Translations under genes and position numbers: made by a program
The notes under the pieces: model-generated
The model's input: the letters and a program-made list of their open reading frames with translations, nothing else
Database searches by the model: none
Told to the model about the DNA's origin: nothing
In this document: positions 53,004-61,677 of the stretch, piece after piece
Layout of the letters: every line of letters begins with the position of its first letter
Position numbering within the stretch: position 1 is the first letter of the stretch
DNA from: CADEDH01 sp050330635
GTDB taxonomy: Bacteria > Actinomycetota > Acidimicrobiia > Acidimicrobiales > SZUA-35
DNA length: 64,000 nt
Direction of reading: 5' to 3'
Assembly (NCBI GenBank): GCA_050330635.1
Contig: JBHJNQ010000057.1
Span: forward strand, 91,430 to 155,429

Positions 53004-53189
53004 ATGTCGGCCCCGGAACTTCCCGACGACCGGACCCCGCTCCCCGTGGCGAGCACCGCCGACCCGGCGGTGCTCGGCCTCGGGGCCGAGTACGAGCCGG
53101 CCGTCGAGGGCGTGATCTGTTACACGCTCGACGGCGACGGCTACATCCTCTACGCCGACCGGCCGGCCCCTACCGGCGGCCGGCGGTGA
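53004..53189 (+). CDS. Small hypothetical protein
   Basis: 61 aa beginning MSAPELPDDRTPLPVAS and ending with a Tyr-rich segment CYTLDGDGYILYADRP. AAAGGG lies 8 bases before the ATG, supporting translation. No family known. Its last 20 bases overlap the 3' end of the convergent Tat-exported cyclase gene, so one of the two ends may be mis-set. Confidence 0.45.
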   Translation: MSAPELPDDRTPLPVASTADPAVLGLGAEYEPAVEGVICYTLDGDGYILYADRPAPTGGRR

Positions 53190-54453
53190 GCGCCACCGGA
53201 GCGGTGTTGCCGGCGGTCGCCCCTGCGGCGTACTGGGGCATGTAGAAGTACACGAACTTGTGGATACCCGCCTCGGCCAGCGAGTTCGTGCGGATCGATT
53301 CGCCGATCCGGATGCCCCGCTTGGGGATCAGCTCGGTGTGAACAGGGAAGGCGAAGCCCTGCGGATCGGGAACGCCGACCAGCTCGAGCGCCCAGCCGTC
53401 CGAGCCGATGATGGCCGGCCGGTGGTCGGCCAGGAACTTCGCCTCGGCCATGTAGATGCCCGGCTCCGCCGCCAGGTACCTCGCATACAGGTCCGGGTCG
53501 TCGGCCAGCGAATCCCAGCCGGTACGGATGAGGACGACGTCGCCAGCCTCGATACGCCGGATCCGCTCCCACCGCATGGTGGCCTTGAGGTCCTCGACCG
53601 TGATGCGGTACGTGTCGTTGAGCACCGGCTTGCCGTTGATCGTCTGCACGTCGCCGCTGCCCTGCTTCTGCTTGTAGCCGAGCACGTCGAGGAGCAGGCC
53701 CCGGGTGACGATGGGGCCGACCTCCTCCATGCCGAGCTTGGCCACACCGGTCGGGGTGTTGAACTCCTTGGCGTTGAAGCCGTTGTAGTAGTGCTCCTCG
53801 ACCCCGATGTGGGACAGCCCGTCGAGCTGGGTCGCCAACTGGTAGGTCCCACCCTCGGGGAACCGTTCCTCGTGGCCCGACAGCTTGTTGGCACCGAACG
53901 GTTCCGCCCCCTGGTTGTAGGCCAACGGCCCGCTGGCCCGGTCGGCGGCCCGCCACTCGTCCTCCCCGGCGAGACCGGGGGTCGTCGTCGAGAAGTAGTC
54001 GGAGTGGTTCGGGGTGTAGCCGAGGAAGGTGAGGCGCTGGTCGTATTTGCGGGGCGGGAACGTCACGAAGCCGGGGAAGCCGTTGATCATCAGGTGACCG
54101 AGGTTGTGGGTCACCACCTTCGAGGACCCTTCCAGCATGCGCAGGGCCTTGGCCGTCTTGCGGGGCGTGACCTCGTTCAGCGTGCCCCGTTGGTCGTCGG
54201 GGCCGTAGCGGGCCGAGGTGGCGGCGGCCCACGATCCGTCGTAGGCGCCGTCGATCGACAAGCTGTCGTCGTAGTCGCCCATGACCCGCATCTCGTCGCC
54301 TCCGCCGGATCGGTCGTGGCGGTTGTCCGCCCCGGCCCCCGAGCCGAACACCGTGGCGCCACCGATGGTCACGGCGGCACCAGCGCCCAGCTTGGCTGCG
54401 TTGCCCAAGAGCTGGCGGCGGCTGATGTGATGGTGGAGATGGTCCATTCGCAT
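53170..54453 (-). CDS. Tat-exported Cyclase-family hydrolase
   Basis: 427 aa. Twin-arginine signal SRRQLLGNAAKLGAGAAVTI (residues 11-30), so probably exported folded. The mature part has YGPDDQRGTLNEVTPRKTAK, the same opening as the cytosolic paralogue at 12823. The metal-binding region is TQLDGLSHIGVEEHYYNGF, followed by TRGLLLDVLGYK and RIEAGDVVLIRTGWDSLADD. Putative metal-dependent amide/lactone hydrolase acting outside the membrane. The His/Asp ligand motif is looser than in the paralogue. Confidence 0.88.
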   Translation of the reverse strand: MRMDHLHHHISRRQLLGNAAKLGAGAAVTIGGATVFGSGAGADNRHDRSGGGDEMRVMGDYDDSLSIDGAYDGSWAAATSARYGPDDQRGTLNEVTPRKTAKALRMLEGSSKVVTHNLGHLMINGFPGFVTFPPRKYDQRLTFLGYTPNHSDYFSTTTPGLAGEDEWRAADRASGPLAYNQGAEPFGANKLSGHEERFPEGGTYQLATQLDGLSHIGVEEHYYNGFNAKEFNTPTGVAKLGMEEVGPIVTRGLLLDVLGYKQKQGSGDVQTINGKPVLNDTYRITVEDLKATMRWERIRRIEAGDVVLIRTGWDSLADDPDLYARYLAAEPGIYMAEAKFLADHRPAIIGSDGWALELVGVPDPQGFAFPVHTELIPKRGIRIGESIRTNSLAEAGIHKFVYFYMPQYAAGATAGNTAPVALTAGRR

Positions 54454-54662
54454 GTTTGCGTCCTCCTCGAGGCGGGTTGGAAGGAGACGGATCGCGTTCG
54501 GGATCGCCGAGGAGAACCCGCGCTGCGGGCCCTACCCGAACTCATCCCCAACGGCGTTTGCCATCCCCCTGAAGCATGGGCAACCTAGTCCATGGGTGGC
54601 TCACGAGCGAATGATGCGCCACCGGTGACGGCGAGGGACAGGAGCTCCCCCTCGCCGGCCCG

Positions 54663-55934
54663 TCAGGCGAGCTCGCCCCGGAAGTCGGGGTGGGCGATGG
54701 CCCGCAGCGCCTCGGCCCGCTCCTCGATGCTCAGCCCCTTGAGGCGAGCTAGTCCGAACTCGGTGACGACCCGGTCGGTCAGGTAGCGGGGCACGGTCAC
54801 CGGCGCCGCCGGGTCGATGGCGGGAACGATCCTCGACGTGCGGCCCCGGGCCGCCGTGGCAGGGAAGGCCAGGATCGAGACGCCACCGTCGCTCAGCGAC
54901 GCCCCGACGGCGAAGTCGGGCTGCCCCCCGGGCCCGGAGATCACCCTCCCCCCGGCCACCTCGGCCCCGACGGAGCCGTCGAGGGCGATCTCGATCGTCG
55001 AGTTGATGGCAACGAAGTCGGGGATGCGGGCCAGGACCGGCGGCCCGTGCGAGTAGCGGGCGGGGACCACGACGACCTGCTCGTTGCGGTCGACCCAGTC
55101 GAACAGCCGCTTGCTGCCGAGCACGTCGCCCCCGACGTGCAGGTGCCGATCGAACACCTTGCGCGACCCGGTGAGGGCCCCGGCTTCGACCAGATCGACA
55201 CAGGGGTCGCCGATCATGCCGCTGTGGAGGCCGAGGTGGCGGCGATCGACGAGAAGACCGAGGATGGCGGCCGGGATGGCGCCGATCCCGAACTGGAGCG
55301 TGGCCCCATCGGGGATCTCGTCGACGACATGGCCGGCGATCGTCCGCTCCAGCTCCCCGACCGGCTGGGGCAACAGCTCGGGCAGCGGGTGGTCGACGTC
55401 GACCAGCAGGTCGAAATGGTCCCTGGCGAGCTCTCCGGCACCGTAGATATACGGCATCCGGGGATTGACCTCGGCGATGACGACGGGGGCCGAGCGGACG
55501 ACGTCGATGCTCGTGGCCGTCTGGGTGCCGAGGCTGAACCTGCCGTCGGGGCCGGGGGCGCTGACCTGGACGAGGGCGACGTCGGGGGCGAGCCGTCCGC
55601 CGGCCGACCACAGGCCCGGCCACTGGCTGAGGGCGGCCGGCACGATGTTGCAGGCGCCGGCGTCGATCATCGGTCTGGCACCGGGGGACGCCTGCACGGT
55701 GGTGAGCACGAAGGGCTCGTTGGGGTGGTCGAACACCGCCAGCGGCTCGAGTAGGTAGGCGGTGACGAGCTCCAGCCTGGTGAAGCGCCCCCGCTGCTCG
55801 TTGAGGGTGTCGACGAGGGTCAGTGGTACCCCCGACGTCTGCGCCACGAAGAGGCGCGATCCGTCGGGGATCGAGGCGATCGCCTCGTCGGGGCCGACCG
55901 CCCGACCGCCTCGTGGGCCCCGCCACGGCGACAT
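54663..55934 (-). CDS. Acetyl-CoA hydrolase/transferase family protein
   Basis: 423 aa. The two-domain CoA-transferase pattern of 4-hydroxybutyrate CoA-transferases is visible: PDVALVQVSAPGPDGRFSLG, FGIGAIPAAILGLLVDRR, DRVVTEFGLARLKGLSIEER at the end. The segment where this family carries the catalytic Glu (HSEM or HTEM) reads HSGMIGDP, with Gly239. The thioester-forming residue therefore seems absent or moved. ATG 55934 chosen; GTG 55967 is possible. Divergent from the QEGLA-motif gene. Confidence 0.82.
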   Translation of the reverse strand: MSPWRGPRGGRAVGPDEAIASIPDGSRLFVAQTSGVPLTLVDTLNEQRGRFTRLELVTAYLLEPLAVFDHPNEPFVLTTVQASPGARPMIDAGACNIVPAALSQWPGLWSAGGRLAPDVALVQVSAPGPDGRFSLGTQTATSIDVVRSAPVVIAEVNPRMPYIYGAGELARDHFDLLVDVDHPLPELLPQPVGELERTIAGHVVDEIPDGATLQFGIGAIPAAILGLLVDRRHLGLHSGMIGDPCVDLVEAGALTGSRKVFDRHLHVGGDVLGSKRLFDWVDRNEQVVVVPARYSHGPPVLARIPDFVAINSTIEIALDGSVGAEVAGGRVISGPGGQPDFAVGASLSDGGVSILAFPATAARGRTSRIVPAIDPAAPVTVPRYLTDRVVTEFGLARLKGLSIEERAEALRAIAHPDFRGELA

Positions 55935-56153
55935 GAACGGTGAGAAGTCGGGGAGAACGGGTGGCACTCCCGTGGACAGTAGTCGCGGTCGGTCGGGGTG
56001 GGTAAAGGCGCCATGGGCCGTGAGCGCCGCTGGACACCGCTGACCCGCCGGCGGTCGGCCGTGGCGGCAATCGAGGTTCTCGTGGTGGGGGCGCACGGCG
56101 TGGGATGATCGTCGCTGGCCGGGCGGGTGTCCCGGGGGCTGAGATGGGGACGG

Positions 56154-57437
56154 ATGGCTGGTGGCAACGGGGACCTCGAGCGGGTCCGCTCCCTGTCGGA
56201 CGAGCTGGTGGACCTGCAGCGGCCGATCCGGATCCTCGACGCCGTCGCCTGGGGTGACGATGTCGCCGCCCGCTTCTTCGCCGGCGGCGCGTCGACCCAA
56301 CCGGAGATCGGCGCCGACTACTACTCAGGGAGGCGGCCCCTGGGGTTCGAACCCGACGAGTTGCGTGACGCCCTCGGCCGCCTCGACCGCCGGATCCGAA
56401 ACGAGCTGGGATCGATGGCGGTCGGTGCGCTCATGCGGACGAGGATCGCCGACTACCTCCGGGTGCTCGACCTTCTCGAGGCCAGGGGCACGGCGGCGTT
56501 CGGCCGGATCTCGGCCGAGCTGTACGGCAGCGCCGACGACGTCCTCCACCACGACGGGCCGACGCTGGCCGAGCTGGGGGAGCTGATGCAGGGGGCGCTG
56601 GCCGCCATCGCCGCCGGCAGCTGGGACGAACCGGAGGAGCCGGAGTTCAGCGCCGAGGCGAGCGTGGCGATCCTGACCGAGCGGCTGGCCCGGGTGCTGG
56701 GGCCCGGCGAGGTGCGGGTCATCGTCGACGACGGGATCGTGGCCGACGCCGCCGCCGGGGCCGACTACATCAAGCTGCGGGCCGGAGCGGAGTTCTCCCG
56801 CCGGGAACTGCGAGTCCTCGAGGTCCACGAGGGCTGGGTCCACGTGGCGACGACCCTCAACGGCCGACAGCAGCCGTGGTGCACCTTCCTCGGCAAGGGA
56901 ACCCCGTCGACAACGGTGACCCAGGAGGGACTGGCCATCTTCACCGAGGTGACGACCCTGTCGTCGACGCCGGCCCGGCTCGGCACGATCGCCCGCCGTA
57001 TCCACGGCATCGCCATGGCCCAGGACGGGGCCACGTTCCTCGAGGTCTACCGGTGGCTCCTCGACCACGGCCTCGACGAGTCGGCCGCCTGGTCATCGTC
57101 GGTGCGGATCTTCCGGGGCAGCACCCCGACCGGCCCCCCGTTCACCAAGGACCTGGTGTACGGGCGAGGGTTCATGGAGGTCTACGACGTGATGCGCCTC
57201 GCCGTGCGGCGGGGCCTCCTCGACCGGCTGCCCCTGTTGTTCGTGGGCAAGCTCGCCGTCCGTGAACTCGGTGTCCTGGCCGAGCTGGAGAGCGAGGGCG
57301 TCGTCGTCGCCCCGCCCACCCTGCCGCCGAACATGCGTGACGTCACGGCCTTGGCCTCGTGGCTGGCCCTTTCCAGCCTCCTCAACCGGATCGACCTCGA
57401 CGTCATGGAGACCGAGCTGTCCGAGGCACTGTCGTGA
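56154..57437 (+). CDS. QEGLA-motif metalloprotein (DUF1704 / MATCAP-like peptidase family)
   Basis: 427 aa. Contains HEGWVH (225-230) in EVHEGWVHVATTLNG and TQEGLAIFTE (Gln257-Ala261), the two hallmarks of the family named for its QEGLA motif in gamma-proteobacterial proteins and related to the tubulin-carboxypeptidase-like MATCAP metallopeptidases. HEx3H with the Glu of QEG is a probable zinc site. It also has LDLLEARGTAAFGRISAELY near the N-terminus. Function in bacteria is unsettled. ATG 56154 preferred over 56127 because a G-rich ribosome site precedes it. Confidence 0.85.
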   Translation: MAGGNGDLERVRSLSDELVDLQRPIRILDAVAWGDDVAARFFAGGASTQPEIGADYYSGRRPLGFEPDELRDALGRLDRRIRNELGSMAVGALMRTRIADYLRVLDLLEARGTAAFGRISAELYGSADDVLHHDGPTLAELGELMQGALAAIAAGSWDEPEEPEFSAEASVAILTERLARVLGPGEVRVIVDDGIVADAAAGADYIKLRAGAEFSRRELRVLEVHEGWVHVATTLNGRQQPWCTFLGKGTPSTTVTQEGLAIFTEVTTLSSTPARLGTIARRIHGIAMAQDGATFLEVYRWLLDHGLDESAAWSSSVRIFRGSTPTGPPFTKDLVYGRGFMEVYDVMRLAVRRGLLDRLPLLFVGKLAVRELGVLAELESEGVVVAPPTLPPNMRDVTALASWLALSSLLNRIDLDVMETELSEALS

Positions 57438-57515
57438 GCAGCGAGGGTGGAGTGAGACGTTCGACGACTCGACGCTCACGGCCGTCCGAACTACCAACAA
57501 CCCGCAGGGTTGCCG

Positions 57516-57589
57516 TGGACCGTACAAGACTTGAACTTGTGACCTCTCGCGTGTGAGGCGAGCGCTCTAGCCAACTGAGCTAACGGTCC
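57516..57589 (-). tRNA. tRNA-Val (anticodon CAC)
   Basis: 74 nt on the minus strand. Acceptor stem GGACCGT pairs with ACGGTCC; D-arm TAGCTCAGTTGG; anticodon stem CTCGC/GCGAG around loop CTCACAC, giving anticodon CAC; T-arm with GTTCAAGTC. Discriminator A at 57516; no encoded CCA. Reads GUG, a heavily used codon here. Confidence 0.97.
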
Positions 57590-57683
57590 GGGGTTCCACA
57601 TCGTAGCCCCGACCGGTGGGGGAACCACTCCCCCAGCGGCGGCGAGAATCGACGGTGCGGTCGGCTCGGGCTAGACAGCGGGC

Positions 57684-58481
57684 ATGGCACGTCTCGCGCA
57701 GAAGTCGTTCGTCATCACCGGTGCCGGCTCCGGGATCGGTCGGGCCTCGGCCTTGAAGGCGGCGGCCGAGGGAGCCACGGTCGCCGTGCTCGACCTCGAC
57801 GGCGGTCAGGCCCGGGCCACCGCCGACGTCGTCGGTGAAGCCGGCGGCGTCGCCATGGCCCTCTCGGTCGATGTCACCGACGAGGAGCAGCTGGCCGAAG
57901 CCATGACCGCCGTGGTCGAGCGCCACGGCGCCATCACCACCCTCGTCAACTGCGCCGGCGGCTCGATCGCCGAGGATGCCCCCGTCACCGACGTCGACCT
58001 CGCCGTGTGGGACCACACCATCAACCTCGACCTGCGGGGCACGTTCCTGGCCTGCCGTACCGCCATCCCTCACATCGCCGCCGCCGGCGGTGGCACCATC
58101 GTCAACTTCACCTCCGTCGTCGCCCTCAAGGGCGCCTTCCGGGGCCACGTCTACACCGCGGCCAAGGGCGGCATCATCTCCCTCACCCAGGCCCTGGCCG
58201 GCCGCTACTGGCGCGACAACATCAGGGCCAACGCCATCGCCCCCGGCATCGTGCTCTCCGACCGGGTTCGCAACCGTCTCGACCTCCCGGCCGACGCCCC
58301 CTTCGTCGAGCAGGTGGAGACGGCCATGCCCGGCAACCGCCGCCTCGTCGACGAGCGCCACCCCTTCGGCTACGGCGTCCCCGACGACATCGCCAACATC
58401 GTGGTCTTCCTCGCCTCCGACGAGAGCCGCATGGTCAACGGCGCCGTCATCCCCGCCGAGGGTGGCGCCGTCGCCTACTGA
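57684..58481 (+). CDS. Classical SDR oxidoreductase
   Basis: 265 aa. Cofactor site VITGAGSGIGRASALKAAAE, AVLDLDGG (NAD-type acidic residue), NCAGGSIAED (NAG-equivalent), Ser in VNFTSVVALKG, active site YTAAKGG (YxxxK) and C-terminal GAVIPAEGG. Complete enzyme, likely an alcohol or 3-hydroxyacyl dehydrogenase. Convergent with an NTF2-like gene, adjacent to tRNA-Val. Confidence 0.92.
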   Translation: MARLAQKSFVITGAGSGIGRASALKAAAEGATVAVLDLDGGQARATADVVGEAGGVAMALSVDVTDEEQLAEAMTAVVERHGAITTLVNCAGGSIAEDAPVTDVDLAVWDHTINLDLRGTFLACRTAIPHIAAAGGGTIVNFTSVVALKGAFRGHVYTAAKGGIISLTQALAGRYWRDNIRANAIAPGIVLSDRVRNRLDLPADAPFVEQVETAMPGNRRLVDERHPFGYGVPDDIANIVVFLASDESRMVNGAVIPAEGGAVAY

Positions 58482-58538
58482 CGGCCCTGCTCGTCGCAGC
58501 GTCCCGGGACCCCCCGACCCTGGGGCCGGCGCCTTGCT

Positions 58539-58970
58539 CTACTTCGTCCAGCCCGAGCTCCACGGCGACAGGTGGTAGGCGTTGTAGAAGCGCTCGGCGA
58601 ACAACCAGCGGCCGTCCTGGCGGCGGTAGCGGTCGAGGTAGTGGCCGGCGGCCGTCATGGCCTGGCCATCCTGGAAGATGCGAATCTCCACCGAACACCG
58701 GCCGGTGGCCTCATCGGGCCCCTGCAGCTCGATCACGTGGTTCTGGATGAACGGCTTGTGCGTCTTGGCGCCCACCCCACCCTCGTACATGCCCCGCAAC
58801 TCGTCGGTTCCCGTGAACGACGAGTTGCGCATCCGGAACGTACCGTCGGCGCAGAACAGCCCGAGTATCGCCTCCACATCGCCGTCGACCACGGCATGGC
58901 AATACTGCGCCGTCAGCTCCCTGATCTCGTCCTTGGCCTCCAACGCTGCGATCCGCTCCTCGAGCTCCAT
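58539..58970 (-). CDS. SnoaL-like / NTF2-fold protein
   Basis: 143 aa cone-shaped alpha+beta barrel. Opening helix MELEERIAALEAKDEIREL, TAQYCHAVVDGDVEAILGLF and CADGTFRMRNSSFTG, then strands to RRQDGRWLFAERFYNAYHLS. Members of this family catalyse small dehydrations, isomerisations or simply bind ligands. AAGGGGG just before the ATG at 58970 decides the start over one nine codons upstream. Possibly partners with the SDR it faces. Confidence 0.82.
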   Translation of the reverse strand: MELEERIAALEAKDEIRELTAQYCHAVVDGDVEAILGLFCADGTFRMRNSSFTGTDELRGMYEGGVGAKTHKPFIQNHVIELQGPDEATGRCSVEIRIFQDGQAMTAAGHYLDRYRRQDGRWLFAERFYNAYHLSPWSSGWTK

Positions 58971-59015
58971 CACCGATCCCCCTTCATCGTCCGACACTGC
59001 TGCTCCGTTCCTCCG

Positions 59016-59140
59016 CTACCACAGGACCCGTCGTTCCACCAGCGCGGCGGACCGTTCCGGGCTGACCCCCAGCTCCTCGCCCGCCACCTCGCCCACCACT
59101 TCCCATCCCCCGAGCCCGCTCCCCCGAGCCCCCGGCCACC
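59016..59140 (-). pseudogene. Possible CoA-transferase tail fragment
   Basis: A frame ending at 59016 reads EVVGEVAGEELGVSPERSAA then LVERRVLW before a TAG. It is similar in style to the C-terminal helix of CaiB-type CoA transferases (ELGVSPERIAAL). No head is seen and similarity is short, so this is a weak call. The rest of 58971-59275 holds nothing I can support. Confidence 0.25.
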
Positions 59141-59275
59141 CGACACTGGCCTGCCGACCAGCTGCATTCCCGGACCCTGGAGCTCCCCCGACCAGAACGG
59201 GGCGGCGCCGCCGGCGGTGGGACGCTGGGACGCCGGGGCGGCGGGCGGCGGCGGGCCCACGGGTGGTGGGAGAAG

Positions 59276-60670
59276 TCAGATGGAGGCGCGGCGGTCGGTA
59301 GCGAAGAGGTCCTCCAGGGCGGCGAGGGTCTGGATCACGGCGACGTCGTTGCGCTGGCGGCCGATGATCTGCAGGCCGACGGGCATCCCGTCGGCGGTGA
59401 AGCCGACGTTGACGGTACCGACCGGGTTGCGGGTCAGGTTGAAGCCGTAGGTGAAGCCGACCCACCCCGGGGTCTCCCGCCCGTTGATCACCCCGTCGTG
59501 GCCGAGCACCGGGGTCTGGCCGGCGCACACCGGGGTGAGGAGCAGGGGTGCGTGATCGAAGGCGGCGTCGAGCTGGAGGTTGAGGAGGTGGATGGCGTCG
59601 ATGGCCTGGGCCATGTCGAGCGCCGTCAGGGCCATGCCCCGCTCGATCTGAACCTGCAACGTCTCGCTGATCCGTTCGAAGTCGGGGGTGCCGAGGAGGT
59701 GGCCCTGGGTGCGGGCCCGCGACGCCATCCACATCACCGACCACGGGCCGACGGGGTCCTCGGTCCACACCGGGCCCACCTCCACCACGGTGGAACCGGC
59801 CCCGGCCACGGTATCGACGGCGGCCCGGCAGATGGAGGCGATCTCGTCGTCGACGGTGGCATAGCCCAGATCGGGCGACCAGCCCACCGTCGGGGGCAGG
59901 CGCACGTCGGCCACCGCGTCGTACCACGGGGCCCCTGAGCGGGGCAGGCTGAACGGATCGGTGGGATGGGGCCCCACCGACACGTCGAGGGCGAGGGCGA
60001 TGTCCCGGATGCGACACGCCATCGGCCCCTTGACCGACAGCAGGCCCGAACCCGGTGGGTGGGGACCCCCGTTGGGCACCCGCCCCTGGGTCGTCTTGAT
60101 CCCGGTCAACCCGCACACCGCCGACGGGATCCGGATCGATCCGCCCCCGTCGGAGCCGGTGGCCAGCGGCACCACCCCCGCCGCCAGGGCCGCCGCCGAC
60201 CCGCCAGACGAGCCCCCGGGGCTGCGGGTCGGGTCCCACGGGTTGGCCGAGACCCCACTGAGCGGCGACTCGGTGATGCCCTTGTGGCCGTACTCCGGCG
60301 TGGTGGTCTTGCCAACGATCACACACCCGGCGGCCCGGAGCCGGGCGACCAGCACGGAGTCACCGGCGGCCCGTTCGTCGGAGCTGAGGACCGACCCGTA
60401 ACGGGTCGGCAACCCCGCCACGTCCTCCAGATCCTTGACCGCCAGAGGCAACCCGGCCAAGGGTCCGAACCCCTCGCCGCTCACCACCCGCCGATCGATC
60501 TCGTCGGCCTGGGCCAGCGCCAGCTCGCCGTCGACGACGACGAAGGCGTTGAGGGTCGGCTCGAGGGCCTCGATGCGGGCCAGAGCGGCCTCGGTGAGCT
60601 CACGGGCCGAGATCTCCCGGGAACGTACGCCGGCGGCCAGATCGACGACCCGGTGGTCACGAAAATCCAT
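59276..60670 (-). CDS. Amidase (amidase-signature family)
   Basis: 464 aa. Catalytic Lys in LAVKDLEDVAG, cis-Ser in SPGGSSGGSAAALAAG, nucleophile Ser in GSDGGGSIRIPSAVCG, and the usual C-terminal MPVGLQIIGR. Complete Ser-cisSer-Lys enzyme, closer to Glu-ADT/6-aminohexanoate-cyclic-dimer-hydrolase-type amidases than the other amidase at 20101. Probably cytosolic; substrate unknown. Monocistronic. Confidence 0.92.
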   Translation of the reverse strand: MDFRDHRVVDLAAGVRSREISARELTEAALARIEALEPTLNAFVVVDGELALAQADEIDRRVVSGEGFGPLAGLPLAVKDLEDVAGLPTRYGSVLSSDERAAGDSVLVARLRAAGCVIVGKTTTPEYGHKGITESPLSGVSANPWDPTRSPGGSSGGSAAALAAGVVPLATGSDGGGSIRIPSAVCGLTGIKTTQGRVPNGGPHPPGSGLLSVKGPMACRIRDIALALDVSVGPHPTDPFSLPRSGAPWYDAVADVRLPPTVGWSPDLGYATVDDEIASICRAAVDTVAGAGSTVVEVGPVWTEDPVGPWSVMWMASRARTQGHLLGTPDFERISETLQVQIERGMALTALDMAQAIDAIHLLNLQLDAAFDHAPLLLTPVCAGQTPVLGHDGVINGRETPGWVGFTYGFNLTRNPVGTVNVGFTADGMPVGLQIIGRQRNDVAVIQTLAALEDLFATDRRASI

Positions 60671-60790
60671 GGCCCCGACGGTACCCGCCTCGCCGCCCCC
60701 GGCCGGTGAGGGCGGAATGCATGGCGGGCCGCCAGCCGGCTCGGCGGGCGCGGGCCGGCCCCGGCCGGTGAGGGAGCACAGGGCCTGCGC

Positions 60791-61489
60791 TCACCCGATC
60801 GAGCGGAGACAGGCGATGGCGCCGTTGAGGAGCTCCAGGTCGCGGCCGGTGCCGGGCGGGCACACCCCGTCGGGCCTGCGGGCCCCGATCACCTGGTAGT
60901 CGGCACTGGCGTCACAGGGACGGGGCTGGAGGGCCGGGCCCTCGAGGATGCTGACACAGCCGTTGGGCAGGACGCCCTCGCCCAGGTTGGGGCCGGGGGC
61001 GGTGGTGGAGGCGGCGGTGGCGTCGCTGCCCCGGGCGTAGGCGGTGAACACGAAGATCCCGACGAGCAATGCCAGGAGGACCACCACCGGCGCCACCCGG
61101 AGGATGACCGAGCTCCGGTTGGAGATCTCGTCGTGCTGGGCGTGGCGCCGGGCCTGGACGAACGAGGGGTCGAGGAGCCGGGGATCGATGCGGATCACCC
61201 CGTCGTCGTTGACGTAGCCCGTACGGGCCCGTCGCTGCTCGGCGGCCCCGCCCCCGGAGAGCTGGCGGTCGTAGACGGCCCGCTTGCCGACCTCGCCCAG
61301 CACCGCCCACGCCTCGTTGACCCGACGCATCTCGTGCTCGGCCTCGAAGGCCTCGTCGGCACCCCGGTCGGCGTAATGGTCGGGATGCCACCGCCGGGCG
61401 GCCCGGTGGTAGGCGCGTCGGATCTCGGCCTGGTCGGCCGCGGGGTCGACGTGGAGGACCTCGTAGTAGGTGGTGCGATCCGTCGTCAA
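60791..61489 (-). CDS. J-domain membrane protein with Cys-bearing exterior domain
   Basis: 232 aa. N-terminal J-domain (YYEVLHVDPAADQAEIRRAY, HPD at 35-37, EAWAVLGEVGKRAVYD) of about 70 residues, then a linker. One membrane helix SVILRVAPVVVLLALLVGIF (about 127-146) leads to an exported C-terminal domain with four Cys (NGCVSILEGPALQPRPCDAS, RRPDGVCPPGTGR), likely two disulfides. The J-domain should face the cytosol and recruit DnaK. The start is a TTG at 61489. Confidence 0.82.
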   Translation of the reverse strand: MTTDRTTYYEVLHVDPAADQAEIRRAYHRAARRWHPDHYADRGADEAFEAEHEMRRVNEAWAVLGEVGKRAVYDRQLSGGGAAEQRRARTGYVNDDGVIRIDPRLLDPSFVQARRHAQHDEISNRSSVILRVAPVVVLLALLVGIFVFTAYARGSDATAASTTAPGPNLGEGVLPNGCVSILEGPALQPRPCDASADYQVIGARRPDGVCPPGTGRDLELLNGAIACLRSIG

Positions 61490-61677
61490 CGGGGGCCGCG
61501 CTCCTGTTCGGTCGGTCCGTCCGGGTCGCCCCGACCGTCGGGGGCCGACAACGTGACCCCGTCACCCCGCTCGAGTGCGCTGGGGCCGGGGCCCCCGGGC
61601 GGAGGTTCGGTCCTGGTGACCCCATCGTAGGGCTGCTAGACCGGGCCCAGCGCAATCATGGCCCCGGAGGTCTTCCC

